This document shows positions 44,707 to 54,099 of a stretch of 64,000 bases of DNA, piece by piece (the first letter of the stretch is position 1; every line of letters starts with the position of its first letter). Location of the stretch: contig NZ_JBBORC010000001.1 of assembly GCF_038004425.1 (NCBI RefSeq), positions 2,271,001-2,335,000 on the forward strand. Direction: 5' to 3'. Source of the stretch: Solibacillus sp. FSL W7-1464. Its GTDB lineage: Bacteria; Bacillota; Bacilli; Bacillales_A; Planococcaceae. The notes under the pieces were generated by a model. It did not search any database. It was not told where the DNA came from and saw nothing but the letters and a program-made list of their open reading frames with translations. The position numbers were made by a program, and so were the translations under genes.

Positions 44707-46398
44707 TTAATTCATCGTTTCCTTGCGTTCATTGGCCATATGGATCAACTCTGAAGCATGCTGTAAAGTCAGGTCTGTAATTTCGGCTCCGCTCATCATG
44801 CGGCTGATTTCCACAATTCGCTCCTTTTCTTCCATTTCCGTAATCGACGTAAATGTACGGTTATGCTCCACCTGCTTTTTAATGTAGTAATGATGGTCTG
44901 CCATTGCGGCAACTTGCGGTAAATGTGAAATACATAACACCTGGGAATTGACAGAAATCGCAGCAATTTTTTCTGCAATTGCCTGAGCGACACGTCCGCT
45001 TACACCTGTATCGACCTCATCAAAAATAATTGATGTAATGCCGTTTGATGAAGAGAAGATTGTTTTCAGCGCCAGCATCATCCGTGATAGTTCCCCGCCG
45101 GAAGCAACTTTAGGCAGCGACTTTGGTGGTTCCCCAACATTTGTGGAAATGTAAAATGCAACTAAATCTTTGCCGTTTGCGTCCAGTTGATTAAGTGGCT
45201 CGAATTTAACGATAAACTGCGCTTTTTCCATATGAAGCATACGCAGCTCATTCATAATGGCATCACTAAGTTTAATCGCACTTTCTTTGCGGATTGTCGT
45301 CAATTGTTCTGCAATGTTATTCAGATCGGCTTCCATTTTCCCCAGCAACTGCTCATTTTTCTGCAGTGTTTCATCACGGTTCATAAGCTGGCTTAATTCT
45401 TCCTCGATTTTTTCATGATACGTTAATATCTCTTCAACTGTCGTACCATATTTACGTTTCATAGTTTGATATAAAGCAAGACGCTGCTCAACCTCATTCA
45501 GGCGCTCTGCGTCATACTCTAAATCATCGAGCACATTTTTCACCTGATATGCCGCATCCTGCAATGCATAGAAGCTGGAAGTGACCGCTTCTGAAGCCTC
45601 TTTGAAATTCGGGTCAAGCGCTACAATGTCTTCCAGTGCATTCATCGCATTACCGATGAAATCCAGTCCTGTTCCATCATCGGAAATCGCTGAATACGCA
45701 ATGTTCGCACGTTCAAATATTTTATGGAAGTTCATCAAACGGAGGCGTTCTTCATCCAATGCCTCTTCTTCATCAATTTTCAAACCAGCCTGTTCCAGCT
45801 CCTGGATTTGGAATTGGTATAAATCAATGCGTTGCGCCATACGCTGCTCGTCCATACTTAGCTCGGCCACTTCTCTTTTTAACTGGCGGTACGCTTCATA
45901 CGCTACATCGTACTTTGCTTTCACCGGCTGAAGTTTATTATGCGCATAATGATCAAGCAAATTAATATGGAATTTTTCATCCATAAGCTCCTGATTTTCG
46001 TGCTGCCCGTGGATATCGATTAAACTGCCGCCAATATCCCGTAAAACAGATAATGGAACAAGTTTGCCGTTCACTCTGCAGACACTTTTTCCTGAATCAT
46101 GCAAATCACGTCTTAAAATAATCGTATCTTCTTCTGATTCAATTCCATGTTCTTCGAGTTTTGCAAAAATCGGATGCTGACTATTATTCACATGAAATAA
46201 TCCGCCAAGTTCCGCCTTTTTTTCTCCGTGGCGGATAAACTCCGTTGAGCCGCGTCCGCCAGCTAATATATTCACCGCATCAATAATGATCGATTTTCCG
46301 GCACCTGTTTCCCCTGTCAAAACAGTGAGACCGCCGAAAAAACTAACGGTTAAATCATCAATAATAGCAAAATTTCGAATGCTTAATTCTCTTAACAA
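44707..46398 (-). CDS. recN: DNA repair protein RecN
   Basis: 563-aa SMC-like ATPase that gathers at double-strand breaks. Walker A GETGAGKSIIID (about 29-40), two central coiled-coil arms (about 150-200 and 290-365), signature VASGGELSRMMLALK and Walker B SIIFDEVDTGVSG. Between ahrC and spoIVB as in Bacillus. A 16-base gap to ahrC suggests cotranscription. Confidence 0.97.
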   Translation of the reverse strand: MLRELSIRNFAIIDDLTVSFFGGLTVLTGETGAGKSIIIDAVNILAGGRGSTEFIRHGEKKAELGGLFHVNNSQHPIFAKLEEHGIESEEDTIILRRDLHDSGKSVCRVNGKLVPLSVLRDIGGSLIDIHGQHENQELMDEKFHINLLDHYAHNKLQPVKAKYDVAYEAYRQLKREVAELSMDEQRMAQRIDLYQFQIQELEQAGLKIDEEEALDEERLRLMNFHKIFERANIAYSAISDDGTGLDFIGNAMNALEDIVALDPNFKEASEAVTSSFYALQDAAYQVKNVLDDLEYDAERLNEVEQRLALYQTMKRKYGTTVEEILTYHEKIEEELSQLMNRDETLQKNEQLLGKMEADLNNIAEQLTTIRKESAIKLSDAIMNELRMLHMEKAQFIVKFEPLNQLDANGKDLVAFYISTNVGEPPKSLPKVASGGELSRMMLALKTIFSSSNGITSIIFDEVDTGVSGRVAQAIAEKIAAISVNSQVLCISHLPQVAAMADHHYYIKKQVEHNRTFTSITEMEEKERIVEISRMMSGAEITDLTLQHASELIHMANERKETMN

Positions 46399-46414
46399 AC
46401 CATTCCACCTCGGT

Positions 46415-46864
46415 TTACAGCATATCTAATAAGCGATTTTTTATTTCTTCACGTTCGTCCTCTGTTCGACACATGATTAAAATTGTATCGTCCCCGCAAA
46501 TCGTTCCTAAAATTTCCGACCAGTCCAGATGGTCCAATAACGATCCGATTGCATTTGCATTCCCAGGCAATGTTTTCATAACTAGGAAATGAGAAGCGCC
46601 ATCAATCGATACAAAAGCATCTGCCAACGAACGATGCAACTTTTGGATTGGATTGAAGCGTTGGTCTGCTGGTAAACTATATTTATAACGACCGTCCTGT
46701 AACGGTACTTTTACTAAGTGCAATTCTTTAATATCTCGTGAAACCGTTGCTTGAGTGACATTGTAGCCTGCATTTTTCAGCTGATCTACTAGATCGTCCT
46801 GTGTTTCGATTTCGTTATTTGTAATAATATCACGGATGCGTATATGGCGCTGTCCTTTGTTCAC
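46415..46864 (-). CDS. ahrC: Arginine repressor AhrC/ArgR
   Basis: 149 aa from the GTG at 46864 ([19 protein letters not shown]), the same length as B. subtilis AhrC; GAGGTG lies six bases before. Winged-helix N-terminus with the recognition segment [14 protein letters not shown], and the C-terminal hexamerisation/arginine domain with [14 protein letters not shown] and [14 protein letters not shown]. It represses arginine synthesis and activates arginine catabolism. No arg genes are in the window; it is cotranscribed with recN. Confidence 0.95.
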   Translation of the reverse strand: MNKGQRHIRIRDIITNNEIETQDDLVDQLKNAGYNVTQATVSRDIKELHLVKVPLQDGRYKYSLPADQRFNPIQKLHRSLADAFVSIDGASHFLVMKTLPGNANAIGSLLDHLDWSEILGTICGDDTILIMCRTEDEREEIKNRLLDML

Positions 46865-46996
46865 AAAAGTCACCTCATTAAAATGTATAGGAATATATGT
46901 ATATTTACACTACCATTTGCATAAAGGAAAAACAAGAAAAACCGTACATATGTTCAAAAATCCGTTTTTTTTGACCACTTCCTTCTTTTCAAAATC

Positions 46997-47055
46997 AAAA
47001 AGGGAAACACTTTCCGTATAAATTTTGTACCAATTATACGGAACTGTTTCCTTTT
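46997..47055 (-). terminator. Long terminator of the ydaJKLMN-like operon
   Basis: About 22-bp imperfect stem (46997-47022 with 47034-47055), one of the most stable hairpins in the window, followed on the minus strand by TTTTTGATTTTG. Confidence 0.9.
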
Positions 47056-47061
47056 AAAATT

Positions 47062-49089
47062 TTATCTTTTCTTCTTTTTTTTCCATACATACAAGATTAA
47101 TCCGATGACTATGAAAAATAATATGAAAAATAAATATAAACTATTGCTGTCCAGTACATCTGACGTGAATACCCGTGAAGTATTTTTTTCCGCTGCCGCT
47201 GCCTCTGCTTCATTCGTAAAAAATTTTCCGTTACTACCGTTGACTGCGATTTTCGCATTATCTGACGAAAGTTTTAAACCCGTTATAAAATCATTCGGAA
47301 CATACTGGTCAGTTTCCCCGATTGCATCTAAAACGATCATGCCGAAGTCTTCATTCCAAGGATTGTTTTGTATAAAAGCAAATTGTGACACATTGAAAAA
47401 ACCATGCTCTGTTAAATCAGGTATATTGCCGTTATAATTGACCGCCAATAGTTCATCTTGTAATTGTTTATGCTGGGTTTTACCACCAATAAATATCACA
47501 TGACCATTTTTCAAATTTGCCTCTTTCGCTTTATCAGACTGCATAAGTGTAATATTAGGCAGTTTATTATTGGATGTAAGTCCTTCATAAACTGCTAAAA
47601 GGTCTGACCAGTAATATTTTTCAGGCAATACCACAATCACAGGCTCTTCATGGTTTGGAAAAGGAAAGAAACGAAAAGTAAATTCGTCCACTACTTGCTT
47701 GTCAACATTAAAATTTATGGCACTAGCTTCATCTATATACACCCACTTCGCCTTATCAGATTCTAAACATGGCTCTTTTTCATGCAGGCCATTTGCGGCA
47801 ATCTGTATGCGCATTAATGTAGATTGTGTAAAAACCGAACTGCTTAGCGGGACTTCGATAAAAATATCGCCATTTTTATCAGGTTTTACTTCACGCAAAT
47901 CAATGCTATGAGGCACCTCATTAATGAGGAGCACTAATTCCTCCGATTGATTATTTTTTTCTGACTGACTTGATTGTATTGTTTCAGAAATTTTCAAATG
48001 TAATTGAATACTGGCTTTCAACTCGTTGAATGGATAGTAAGGCATATAATAGTAATATGTATCCGTACTCGTCTTTCCATAGCCTAAAGTCAGACTGGGA
48101 ATCCCCATCGTTTTAAACGCTAGTTTATTTTGATTCTCGTTTTCTTGCAATACTGGCATATTTGTAATCGTTAATTGATTTCCTTGCAATTGCTTTACAA
48201 AGAAATCTTCTGTTAACACACCAATTTTTTCGAATTCCCCATCATTTTTTCCGGCAATAACAAGCACATTTTTCGAAGTACTTTGATTTACAGTAACCGA
48301 CTGTATAGAAAGAGATAATCCATCGGTTGCTTCCCCTTTATTGATAAGCTCGTTTAGCCATGCACCCTTGAACTGGTTTGCCTGCCCGATTACCACTGTT
48401 GCATGAGTAATCATTTTTACTTGCGATTCTTTTAAAAGTTTGACTTTGTTGTCTGTCGAGCTGTTGGACAAATAATTTGTCAACTGCAATGCTGCATCGA
48501 GCGTATTTAAAGTGGGCTCATCCGGAATGACAATTTGCGTATTCCTTGTATCTGTCCCTACGAAATAAGCTGGGTATTGATTTAAATCCCGTAGCTGTCC
48601 ATTCACCATAGAATCAATATCTATAAAGGAGGCGATTTTCAACGTGAGCCAATTTCCACTCGTATTTTGCTTTACACAAACCCCTTCTTTTATAATGCCT
48701 ACATATTTAATCGAAATTGTATGAGTGCCTTTCTTCAGTGCATTGCTAGGTAAATTAACCGATAATTCCGTTTTCCTACTGTCAAGTCCGATTGATTGGA
48801 CCGCTACCCCATCAATTGCTACAGTCAATGAAGAAGGAGCAATTAATAATTGGGAATGATCAAAATACAACTGTAATTTTTGTCCTTTTGCTTGCTGTGT
48901 TTCCAGCAGTTCATAGAAAAATTCAACTTCTCCGGACACACCTTCCAATGTCACTTCTTCAGTGAATAGAGGGCTTCTTGCTGTTTCGTTAAAACCTTCA
49001 ATTGGCAAATTTACTTCCACTGCCGAAATAGTAGTTTGAAAAACAAGAAAAGCGATGAAGCCAAACAATACGCTGACTAAATGCTTCAT
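47062..49089 (-). CDS. ydaN: BcsB/YdaN-like exopolysaccharide synthase partner
   Basis: 675 residues: signal peptide (about 1-23), tandem extracytoplasmic BcsB-type carbohydrate-binding domains (from VNLPIEGFNETARSPLF through the middle, with EPCLESDKAKWVYID), and one C-terminal helix (LYLFFILFFIVIGLILYVW) with a basic KKKKKR tail. BcsB guides the growing glycan from its BcsA partner across the envelope. It is the last gene of the five-gene operon, two bases after the glycosyltransferase gene, matching B. subtilis ydaN. The polymer need not be cellulose. Confidence 0.85.
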   Translation of the reverse strand: MKHLVSVLFGFIAFLVFQTTISAVEVNLPIEGFNETARSPLFTEEVTLEGVSGEVEFFYELLETQQAKGQKLQLYFDHSQLLIAPSSLTVAIDGVAVQSIGLDSRKTELSVNLPSNALKKGTHTISIKYVGIIKEGVCVKQNTSGNWLTLKIASFIDIDSMVNGQLRDLNQYPAYFVGTDTRNTQIVIPDEPTLNTLDAALQLTNYLSNSSTDNKVKLLKESQVKMITHATVVIGQANQFKGAWLNELINKGEATDGLSLSIQSVTVNQSTSKNVLVIAGKNDGEFEKIGVLTEDFFVKQLQGNQLTITNMPVLQENENQNKLAFKTMGIPSLTLGYGKTSTDTYYYYMPYYPFNELKASIQLHLKISETIQSSQSEKNNQSEELVLLINEVPHSIDLREVKPDKNGDIFIEVPLSSSVFTQSTLMRIQIAANGLHEKEPCLESDKAKWVYIDEASAINFNVDKQVVDEFTFRFFPFPNHEEPVIVVLPEKYYWSDLLAVYEGLTSNNKLPNITLMQSDKAKEANLKNGHVIFIGGKTQHKQLQDELLAVNYNGNIPDLTEHGFFNVSQFAFIQNNPWNEDFGMIVLDAIGETDQYVPNDFITGLKLSSDNAKIAVNGSNGKFFTNEAEAAAAEKNTSRVFTSDVLDSNSLYLFFILFFIVIGLILYVWKKKKKR

Positions 49090-49090
49090 T

Positions 49091-50362
49091 TTACTTATCC
49101 CCCTTTACCGAAAACCGCTCTGTTTTATACCATTTGTGGTCTTCCTTTTTTAATACACGCCTCATTTCCAAAAACAGAGAGTGCACAATTAAAACTATCC
49201 ACATTTGTGAATATGTAAAATACATGGTTAATACAAACAAAATATTACGCCATGTAAGTTGATTTCGTTCGATACTCAATGTAATCATCACTTCCGTCAA
49301 AAATAGCAAAAACGCAATAATCCAAAGTACAATCGCTATATTGCCGACTGATAAATTTAAATCAACAATCAAATTCATAACAAATATTATGTTTGACATA
49401 ATCACACCGAAAAAAAATAAAAAGTATGTGAAGAAAAAATAGAAAATATCAAACATGATACGCTTTTGACGCAAACTAAAAATATTACGGATAAATTTCA
49501 ACACAACATATTGGTTGCCACGAGCCCACCTTGATCGTTGCTTCCACCAAACACGTAACACTTCCGGCTCCTGCTCCCACGTGATAGCTGCCGGGAAAAA
49601 TCGTATATAGTAGCCAAAATCATATACGCGAATTGTCAATTCTGTATCTTCAGCCATTGCATTAATATCCCATCCACCTAATTGCTCAATTACATTCCGT
49701 CTTATAGCGAAGTTTGTACCTGGAATTGTCGCGACGCCAAACCAAAACCATCGTCCTGCTTGTGCCATCCATTGGAAACATATAGTCTCAATATTAATGA
49801 AGTGCGTGAGCCATGTATTTTTTGAATTTATGACACGAAACTTCCCGACTATTGCTGCAGCTTTATCATCATTGACAAGCCCCATCACCAAATACCATAA
49901 TGCATCTTTTTCCGGAGTATTATCGGCATCATATACTGCAATAATGTCTCCCGAAGAATTTTGTAGCCCATAGTTTAAAGCAGATGCTTTTCCGCGCCCT
50001 TTTAAAGGTTCTTCCGTTTCAATAACACGCAAAAAAGGAAAATCCTTTACAAACGATTCGCCAATTTCTTTCGTTCGGTCGCTGCAATTATCGCAAATTA
50101 ATATGATTTCTAAGCGGTCTTTTGGATAATTAAGACGTACCATTGCCTTTAAAGTTTGTGCAATTACCATTTCTTCGTTATGTGCGGGAATAAAAACAGA
50201 AATTTTTGGTACTTGCGGGAGAGCACGCAGATTTTTATCCCAAGTTGATATTTCCTGTCGGTATCGTTTGTAGTACAGATAACCACCTTGCGCAAGAAAC
50301 ATATGATAGAGTAACATAATCCAAATTAGGAGTAGCGACATATAAAAAAGGATATTTGCCAT
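49091..50362 (-). CDS. ydaM: Processive family-2 glycosyltransferase (YdaM-like)
   Basis: 423-aa GT2 membrane synthase. Two N-terminal helices, then the catalytic domain with Asp91 (ILICDN), DAD at 145-147, AEDTE around 238-241 and the processivity motif QRSRW at 275-279, followed by four membrane helices. This is a cellulose/PNAG synthase-like core. There is no PilZ domain, so c-di-GMP control must come from another subunit, most likely the GGDEF protein two genes upstream. It overlaps the ydaL-like gene by one base. Confidence 0.88.
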   Translation of the reverse strand: MANILFYMSLLLIWIMLLYHMFLAQGGYLYYKRYRQEISTWDKNLRALPQVPKISVFIPAHNEEMVIAQTLKAMVRLNYPKDRLEIILICDNCSDRTKEIGESFVKDFPFLRVIETEEPLKGRGKASALNYGLQNSSGDIIAVYDADNTPEKDALWYLVMGLVNDDKAAAIVGKFRVINSKNTWLTHFINIETICFQWMAQAGRWFWFGVATIPGTNFAIRRNVIEQLGGWDINAMAEDTELTIRVYDFGYYIRFFPAAITWEQEPEVLRVWWKQRSRWARGNQYVVLKFIRNIFSLRQKRIMFDIFYFFFTYFLFFFGVIMSNIIFVMNLIVDLNLSVGNIAIVLWIIAFLLFLTEVMITLSIERNQLTWRNILFVLTMYFTYSQMWIVLIVHSLFLEMRRVLKKEDHKWYKTERFSVKGDK

Positions 50363-51996
50363 TATGTTCTCTCCTCGAATAAATTTTTTCGATAACGCAA
50401 TCTTAAAAAGAAAATATTACCTGTAAATAAAACGACAAAACCAATTGGCAGAAAAACAAGCACCCATAATACTATTTCCAATGGACGATCGCGGAATCTC
50501 CATTTTAATTCGTCAATTGTAGTCCAACTTGATTGTACTTTATAAATACCTTCCATATTTTCGACTTGAAATTTATCGGTGTGTATAAGGAACGGCTCTT
50601 GCTGAAAATCATACCAGTACATATTAGGGACATTTTCAATAGTCGAAAGAATCGCCGATAAAGTGGATAATTCATCATACATTGAAAATGTTGTGCTTAA
50701 AACCGCATTATCCACTTGCATAACACGTTCGATTTCATTTTTCATCGTCAATAACGGATTATCATATTGATCCTGCGGAGGACTTAATGTTATAGGAAAT
50801 AACTTTTGACGATTAAGTAAGTTGGGATTGCTAATAAAAAGAGGTCCCTGATTTTCACCCGAAGCATCGCCGGCCAATGAAAGCTTGCCAAAAAATGTTG
50901 ACGTATAGTCGGCCATTTCCAAATAATCGGCTTGAAATAAGCGTCCATTTTGATTATAAAAGGCGGAAGGCAATAAATTTTTTTGCACTAATATTTGAAT
51001 CGCAGTCGAAAAATTCTCTTTTCCATTTAACCTGGTCTGTTGCTCATTCAATTGTGACGTCGATTGCCCTGGATTCCGGTTAAAAACTGTAAAAGCTTGC
51101 TCAGTATTTACTCCATAATTCATAGCATCTATATCATAGTCAATATAATCATTGACGATAATGATGGCCCCCTGCCGTTGGAGTTCAATCAATAAACGAA
51201 CTAGCGGGTCCGAATCGGACAATGTGGCACTCGTTTTCAATTCATTATTCGTATAAATCGATGAAATGCTTAATAGGATTGGTATATTTCGATTGATCAA
51301 TTCATTTGCTACTTCTGTTAATTTTTCAATATCGGTCAATGGATTAATATGTTCTACGATGATATAGGAAGGATGCTTGGAGTTCTCATATTTTCCACTA
51401 TATAAAGTGAACAAATTATTCATTATAATTTGGGCGTCTAACTGAGTGTAATGCTCTAAAAAAAGTGCCCGATGCTCATTATGTTGCACAATTAACGGAA
51501 TCTCTTCATTGTAGCCAATGGCATAATTCAATACTTGCGAATTTTTATCTACTTGCACATGATGCAACATAGTGAGGCTATTTAAAGTCAAATTTGCGAT
51601 TGTATGAACAGGTAAATAGTTTTTGCTTTCCCAATCCGGAAATTGTGGTGCAACTTTATAAAACTGTCCCAGTGCTATCACTGGGCCATTATAGTTTTTC
51701 AGATTTTGTTTTAAAAGAGCATAGTCTAAAGTCTCCACATTCTGGACAAAGCCTACAACTAAATCTGTTTGAATCGGCACATATGCTTCTTCAAATGTTT
51801 GCATGATGACTTCATCAAAAAGTCCGCTCAAGTTCGCTTCAATTAGTCGTACGGATTCGTATTCCTGTTCAGTATTCGCTTCATAAAAAAAAGTGACCGC
51901 TCCGGTTTCATGTGTACTTTTTGCATCGACACTTTGCAGAAAAATACTGAATAACATGCAAAAGAACAATGTAGCAATAACGGATTTACATCGCAT
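50362..51996 (-). CDS. ydaL: YdaL-like membrane-anchored protein (DUF2334-like)
   Basis: About 544 residues: signal peptide (CKSVIATLFFCMLFSIFLQ), a large extracytoplasmic domain and a C-terminal membrane helix (VLWVLVFLPIGFVVLFTGNIFFL). The middle (IIVEHINPLTDIEKLTEVANELINRNIPILLSIS) resembles DUF2334, a polysaccharide-deacetylase-like TIM barrel; the metal-binding aspartates usual at its start are replaced by Glu-His, so it may be inactive or specialised. ATG at 51996 overlaps the end of the GGDEF gene by 11 bases; a TTG at 52005 is possible. Confidence 0.75.
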   Translation of the reverse strand: MRCKSVIATLFFCMLFSIFLQSVDAKSTHETGAVTFFYEANTEQEYESVRLIEANLSGLFDEVIMQTFEEAYVPIQTDLVVGFVQNVETLDYALLKQNLKNYNGPVIALGQFYKVAPQFPDWESKNYLPVHTIANLTLNSLTMLHHVQVDKNSQVLNYAIGYNEEIPLIVQHNEHRALFLEHYTQLDAQIIMNNLFTLYSGKYENSKHPSYIIVEHINPLTDIEKLTEVANELINRNIPILLSISSIYTNNELKTSATLSDSDPLVRLLIELQRQGAIIIVNDYIDYDIDAMNYGVNTEQAFTVFNRNPGQSTSQLNEQQTRLNGKENFSTAIQILVQKNLLPSAFYNQNGRLFQADYLEMADYTSTFFGKLSLAGDASGENQGPLFISNPNLLNRQKLFPITLSPPQDQYDNPLLTMKNEIERVMQVDNAVLSTTFSMYDELSTLSAILSTIENVPNMYWYDFQQEPFLIHTDKFQVENMEGIYKVQSSWTTIDELKWRFRDRPLEIVLWVLVFLPIGFVVLFTGNIFFLRLRYRKNLFEERT

Positions 51997-52837
51997 AAAA
52001 AACAATCTCGCTTTTTAAGTTTGCCATTAATGTATCGTAATCAATATTTCCCATATCGCTATTGCATTCTTCAAAACTTATATGGAATGTCAGCGTCACT
52101 TTTTTGCCGCTCAGTAATTCATGTTCTTGCAACCCGTTTGATAAATTATCAATAATTATTTCGATTGATGTTTTTTTCGTCTCAATAAGTAAAAGTGCAA
52201 AAATATTATTATCCAGCCTAAACTTTCTGTCGGTCATTCTTACAAGACTATTCACTCTACTTCCAATGCTTTTTAAAAGATGCTGTACTTCCTTTTGACC
52301 ATACGCTTGCTGAAATTCTTCAAAATAATCGATTTGAATCAGTAATATTGTAAATCTTCCGCCATGACGACTAATTCTGCTCAATTCCCTTTTCACTTCA
52401 ACTTCCATCCTTTTTGCAGTATCAAACGATGTATCCACATCAATCGAAACAAATTGCAGCAGATCATTTTGCAATTTTACATTTTTCCTTATTAACCCTG
52501 TTATTTTTTCTTGAATAGAACCTGTTAGCAATATAGTTACTATCAAAATAATTCCGAATTGAAAAAATTGATTTGCCGTAATGGTTTGCCAACTTCCTAT
52601 TAACGCCGTACTTAATTGGAAAAGTAAAATTGTTCCCGCACAAAAAATTATAAACAAACTAAAAACCAATCCGCCTAATGTGCCCGTAAAGAGTGTGACA
52701 GCAACAACAAGTATCAATAATACCGCTAATAATAATTGCTCCGTATTATTCGTATCAATGGTATATATAAATATTGTCTGTATACAAACTAAACACAGTA
52801 ATTGGATTAATAGAATAGTTTTATTAATATTTTGCAT
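51986..52837 (-). CDS. ydaK: YdaK-like degenerate GGDEF c-di-GMP receptor
   Basis: 283 residues: four membrane helices (about 7-27, 35-50, 54-73, 91-106), a short helical linker and a GGDEF domain (about 125-280). The active-site motif that should read GGDEF is DNNIF (209-213), so it cannot be a diguanylate cyclase. The allosteric I-site is intact: Arg200-x-x-Asp203, exactly five residues before the motif. This is the arrangement of a c-di-GMP receptor, as reported for B. subtilis YdaK. It overlaps both neighbours, so the subunits are co-translated. Confidence 0.88.
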   Translation of the reverse strand: MQNINKTILLIQLLCLVCIQTIFIYTIDTNNTEQLLLAVLLILVVAVTLFTGTLGGLVFSLFIIFCAGTILLFQLSTALIGSWQTITANQFFQFGIILIVTILLTGSIQEKITGLIRKNVKLQNDLLQFVSIDVDTSFDTAKRMEVEVKRELSRISRHGGRFTILLIQIDYFEEFQQAYGQKEVQHLLKSIGSRVNSLVRMTDRKFRLDNNIFALLLIETKKTSIEIIIDNLSNGLQEHELLSGKKVTLTFHISFEECNSDMGNIDYDTLMANLKSEIVFYAM

Positions 52838-53885
52838 TGTTGGTTCCTGCCTCTGCTATTAATGGAAGTACATTATCAAAAAAATGGGTTCGTCGGGTTG
52901 ATAAATCTATAAACCCTCCGTAATATTTACTTTCCTTATCCTTTACTTTCAATTGCTCCATATTTCTGAGTAGCTGCCGTGCAAGTTTTTGTTCACCAGC
53001 ACGTTCCATTGCCATATAAGCCAGTGCATAAACAGCGGGCGATTCATAATTGACTGTGAATTGTTTAGTATCGGCCATCATACGCCCATATAGTTTGCCA
53101 TGCTGTGCTAGCATTTGTTTAGTAAAGATTATCATTTCATCTATCGGCAAATTGACGAGTGTGCGATGGTAAGCTATATAATATTGATCGATTAGATTAA
53201 TTTCTTGATTAAATTCAAAACGCTGCTCCAATGGATAAAATCGTTGTGCATACCATCCACCTTGCATCGGTATTTCTTTCAATAAATTCATATTTACAGT
53301 TGCTTGATCAGCAGTTAATATTTTTTCCTGTTGTAAAAATGAAATGGCTGCTGGATCTAAATAGGATAATGTCAAACTATTATTTGAAGTAACTTCATCA
53401 TAGAAATCAATAAAAGTATCCCTTTTTAATTGAAACGCTACGATGCTTTTTCCAATTGCTGTTGCTAATTTTTTATATTGCTTCTTATTCCACATTTCGC
53501 TCGCATTATTCAATGCTACCATTATACGGAAGTCATCAATCAACGCATTTGTTTGCGAGGCTTTTCCATCAGCATAACGCCAGGAAATTAGTGAATTCTC
53601 TGTAATGAAATGTGCCCTTAATATTTCCACTTGCTCCTCAAACCTTTGTTTATCATCTATTAATAATAAATATTGCATCCATAGACCAATTGACTCTGAT
53701 AAATAAACTTCTTTATTATCTTTTAAATCAGTTTGAAGCCACCCTTGTTTAATCAAATATGTATCGAGAAATTGAGCATTCTGAGGTAATGGCAAAGGGC
53801 GAAATTCCGTCTCTTCCTTTTGACAGGAAGCGAGAATTAACAGAATGAAGATAAATAAAAATAATTCAGAAGTTTTATATACCAT
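52824..53885 (-). CDS. ydaJ: GH8-like lipoprotein (YdaJ-like)
   Basis: 353 residues with a lipoprotein signal (LFLFIFILLILASC, lipid-modified Cys about 21). The mature part is an alpha/alpha-barrel like glycoside hydrolase family 8/BcsZ: SESIGLWMQYLLLIDD supplies the acid-glutamate region and LISWRYADG and NALIDDFRIM the substrate cleft with paired aspartates. It would trim or release the polysaccharide outside the membrane. First gene of the operon; its 3' end overlaps the GGDEF gene by 14 bases. Confidence 0.82.
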   Translation of the reverse strand: MVYKTSELFLFIFILLILASCQKEETEFRPLPLPQNAQFLDTYLIKQGWLQTDLKDNKEVYLSESIGLWMQYLLLIDDKQRFEEQVEILRAHFITENSLISWRYADGKASQTNALIDDFRIMVALNNASEMWNKKQYKKLATAIGKSIVAFQLKRDTFIDFYDEVTSNNSLTLSYLDPAAISFLQQEKILTADQATVNMNLLKEIPMQGGWYAQRFYPLEQRFEFNQEINLIDQYYIAYHRTLVNLPIDEMIIFTKQMLAQHGKLYGRMMADTKQFTVNYESPAVYALAYMAMERAGEQKLARQLLRNMEQLKVKDKESKYYGGFIDLSTRRTHFFDNVLPLIAEAGTNNAKY

Positions 53886-54054
53886 ACTTAAGTCATCCTC
53901 AAAGGGTCATATTGTTTAAAACAACATACTATACGATATGCAAAAATAGGTAATTAAGTACCATTTTTATCTTTAAAATTCAAAATAACTCCCGATATTC
54001 AGTACTTAATAATCATAAATGCTATTCCGTTTTACTTATATGTAGGCAAATTAA

Positions 54055-54096
54055 AAAAGCTATGTTAAAAGTTGCATTACTTTTAACATAGCTTTT
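54055..54096 (-). terminator. Terminator of the tlyA operon
   Basis: Perfect 17-bp stem AAAAGCTATGTTAAAAG (54055-54071) / its complement (54080-54096), 8-base loop, TTTTTT overlap on the minus strand. Confidence 0.95.
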
Positions 54097-54099
54097 ACA

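Noticed and set aside
46874-46920. Possible ARG box in front of ahrC (TATACAT..ATGTATA-like stretch)
   Set aside because: A/T-rich with only weak match to the AhrC operator; could arise by chance.
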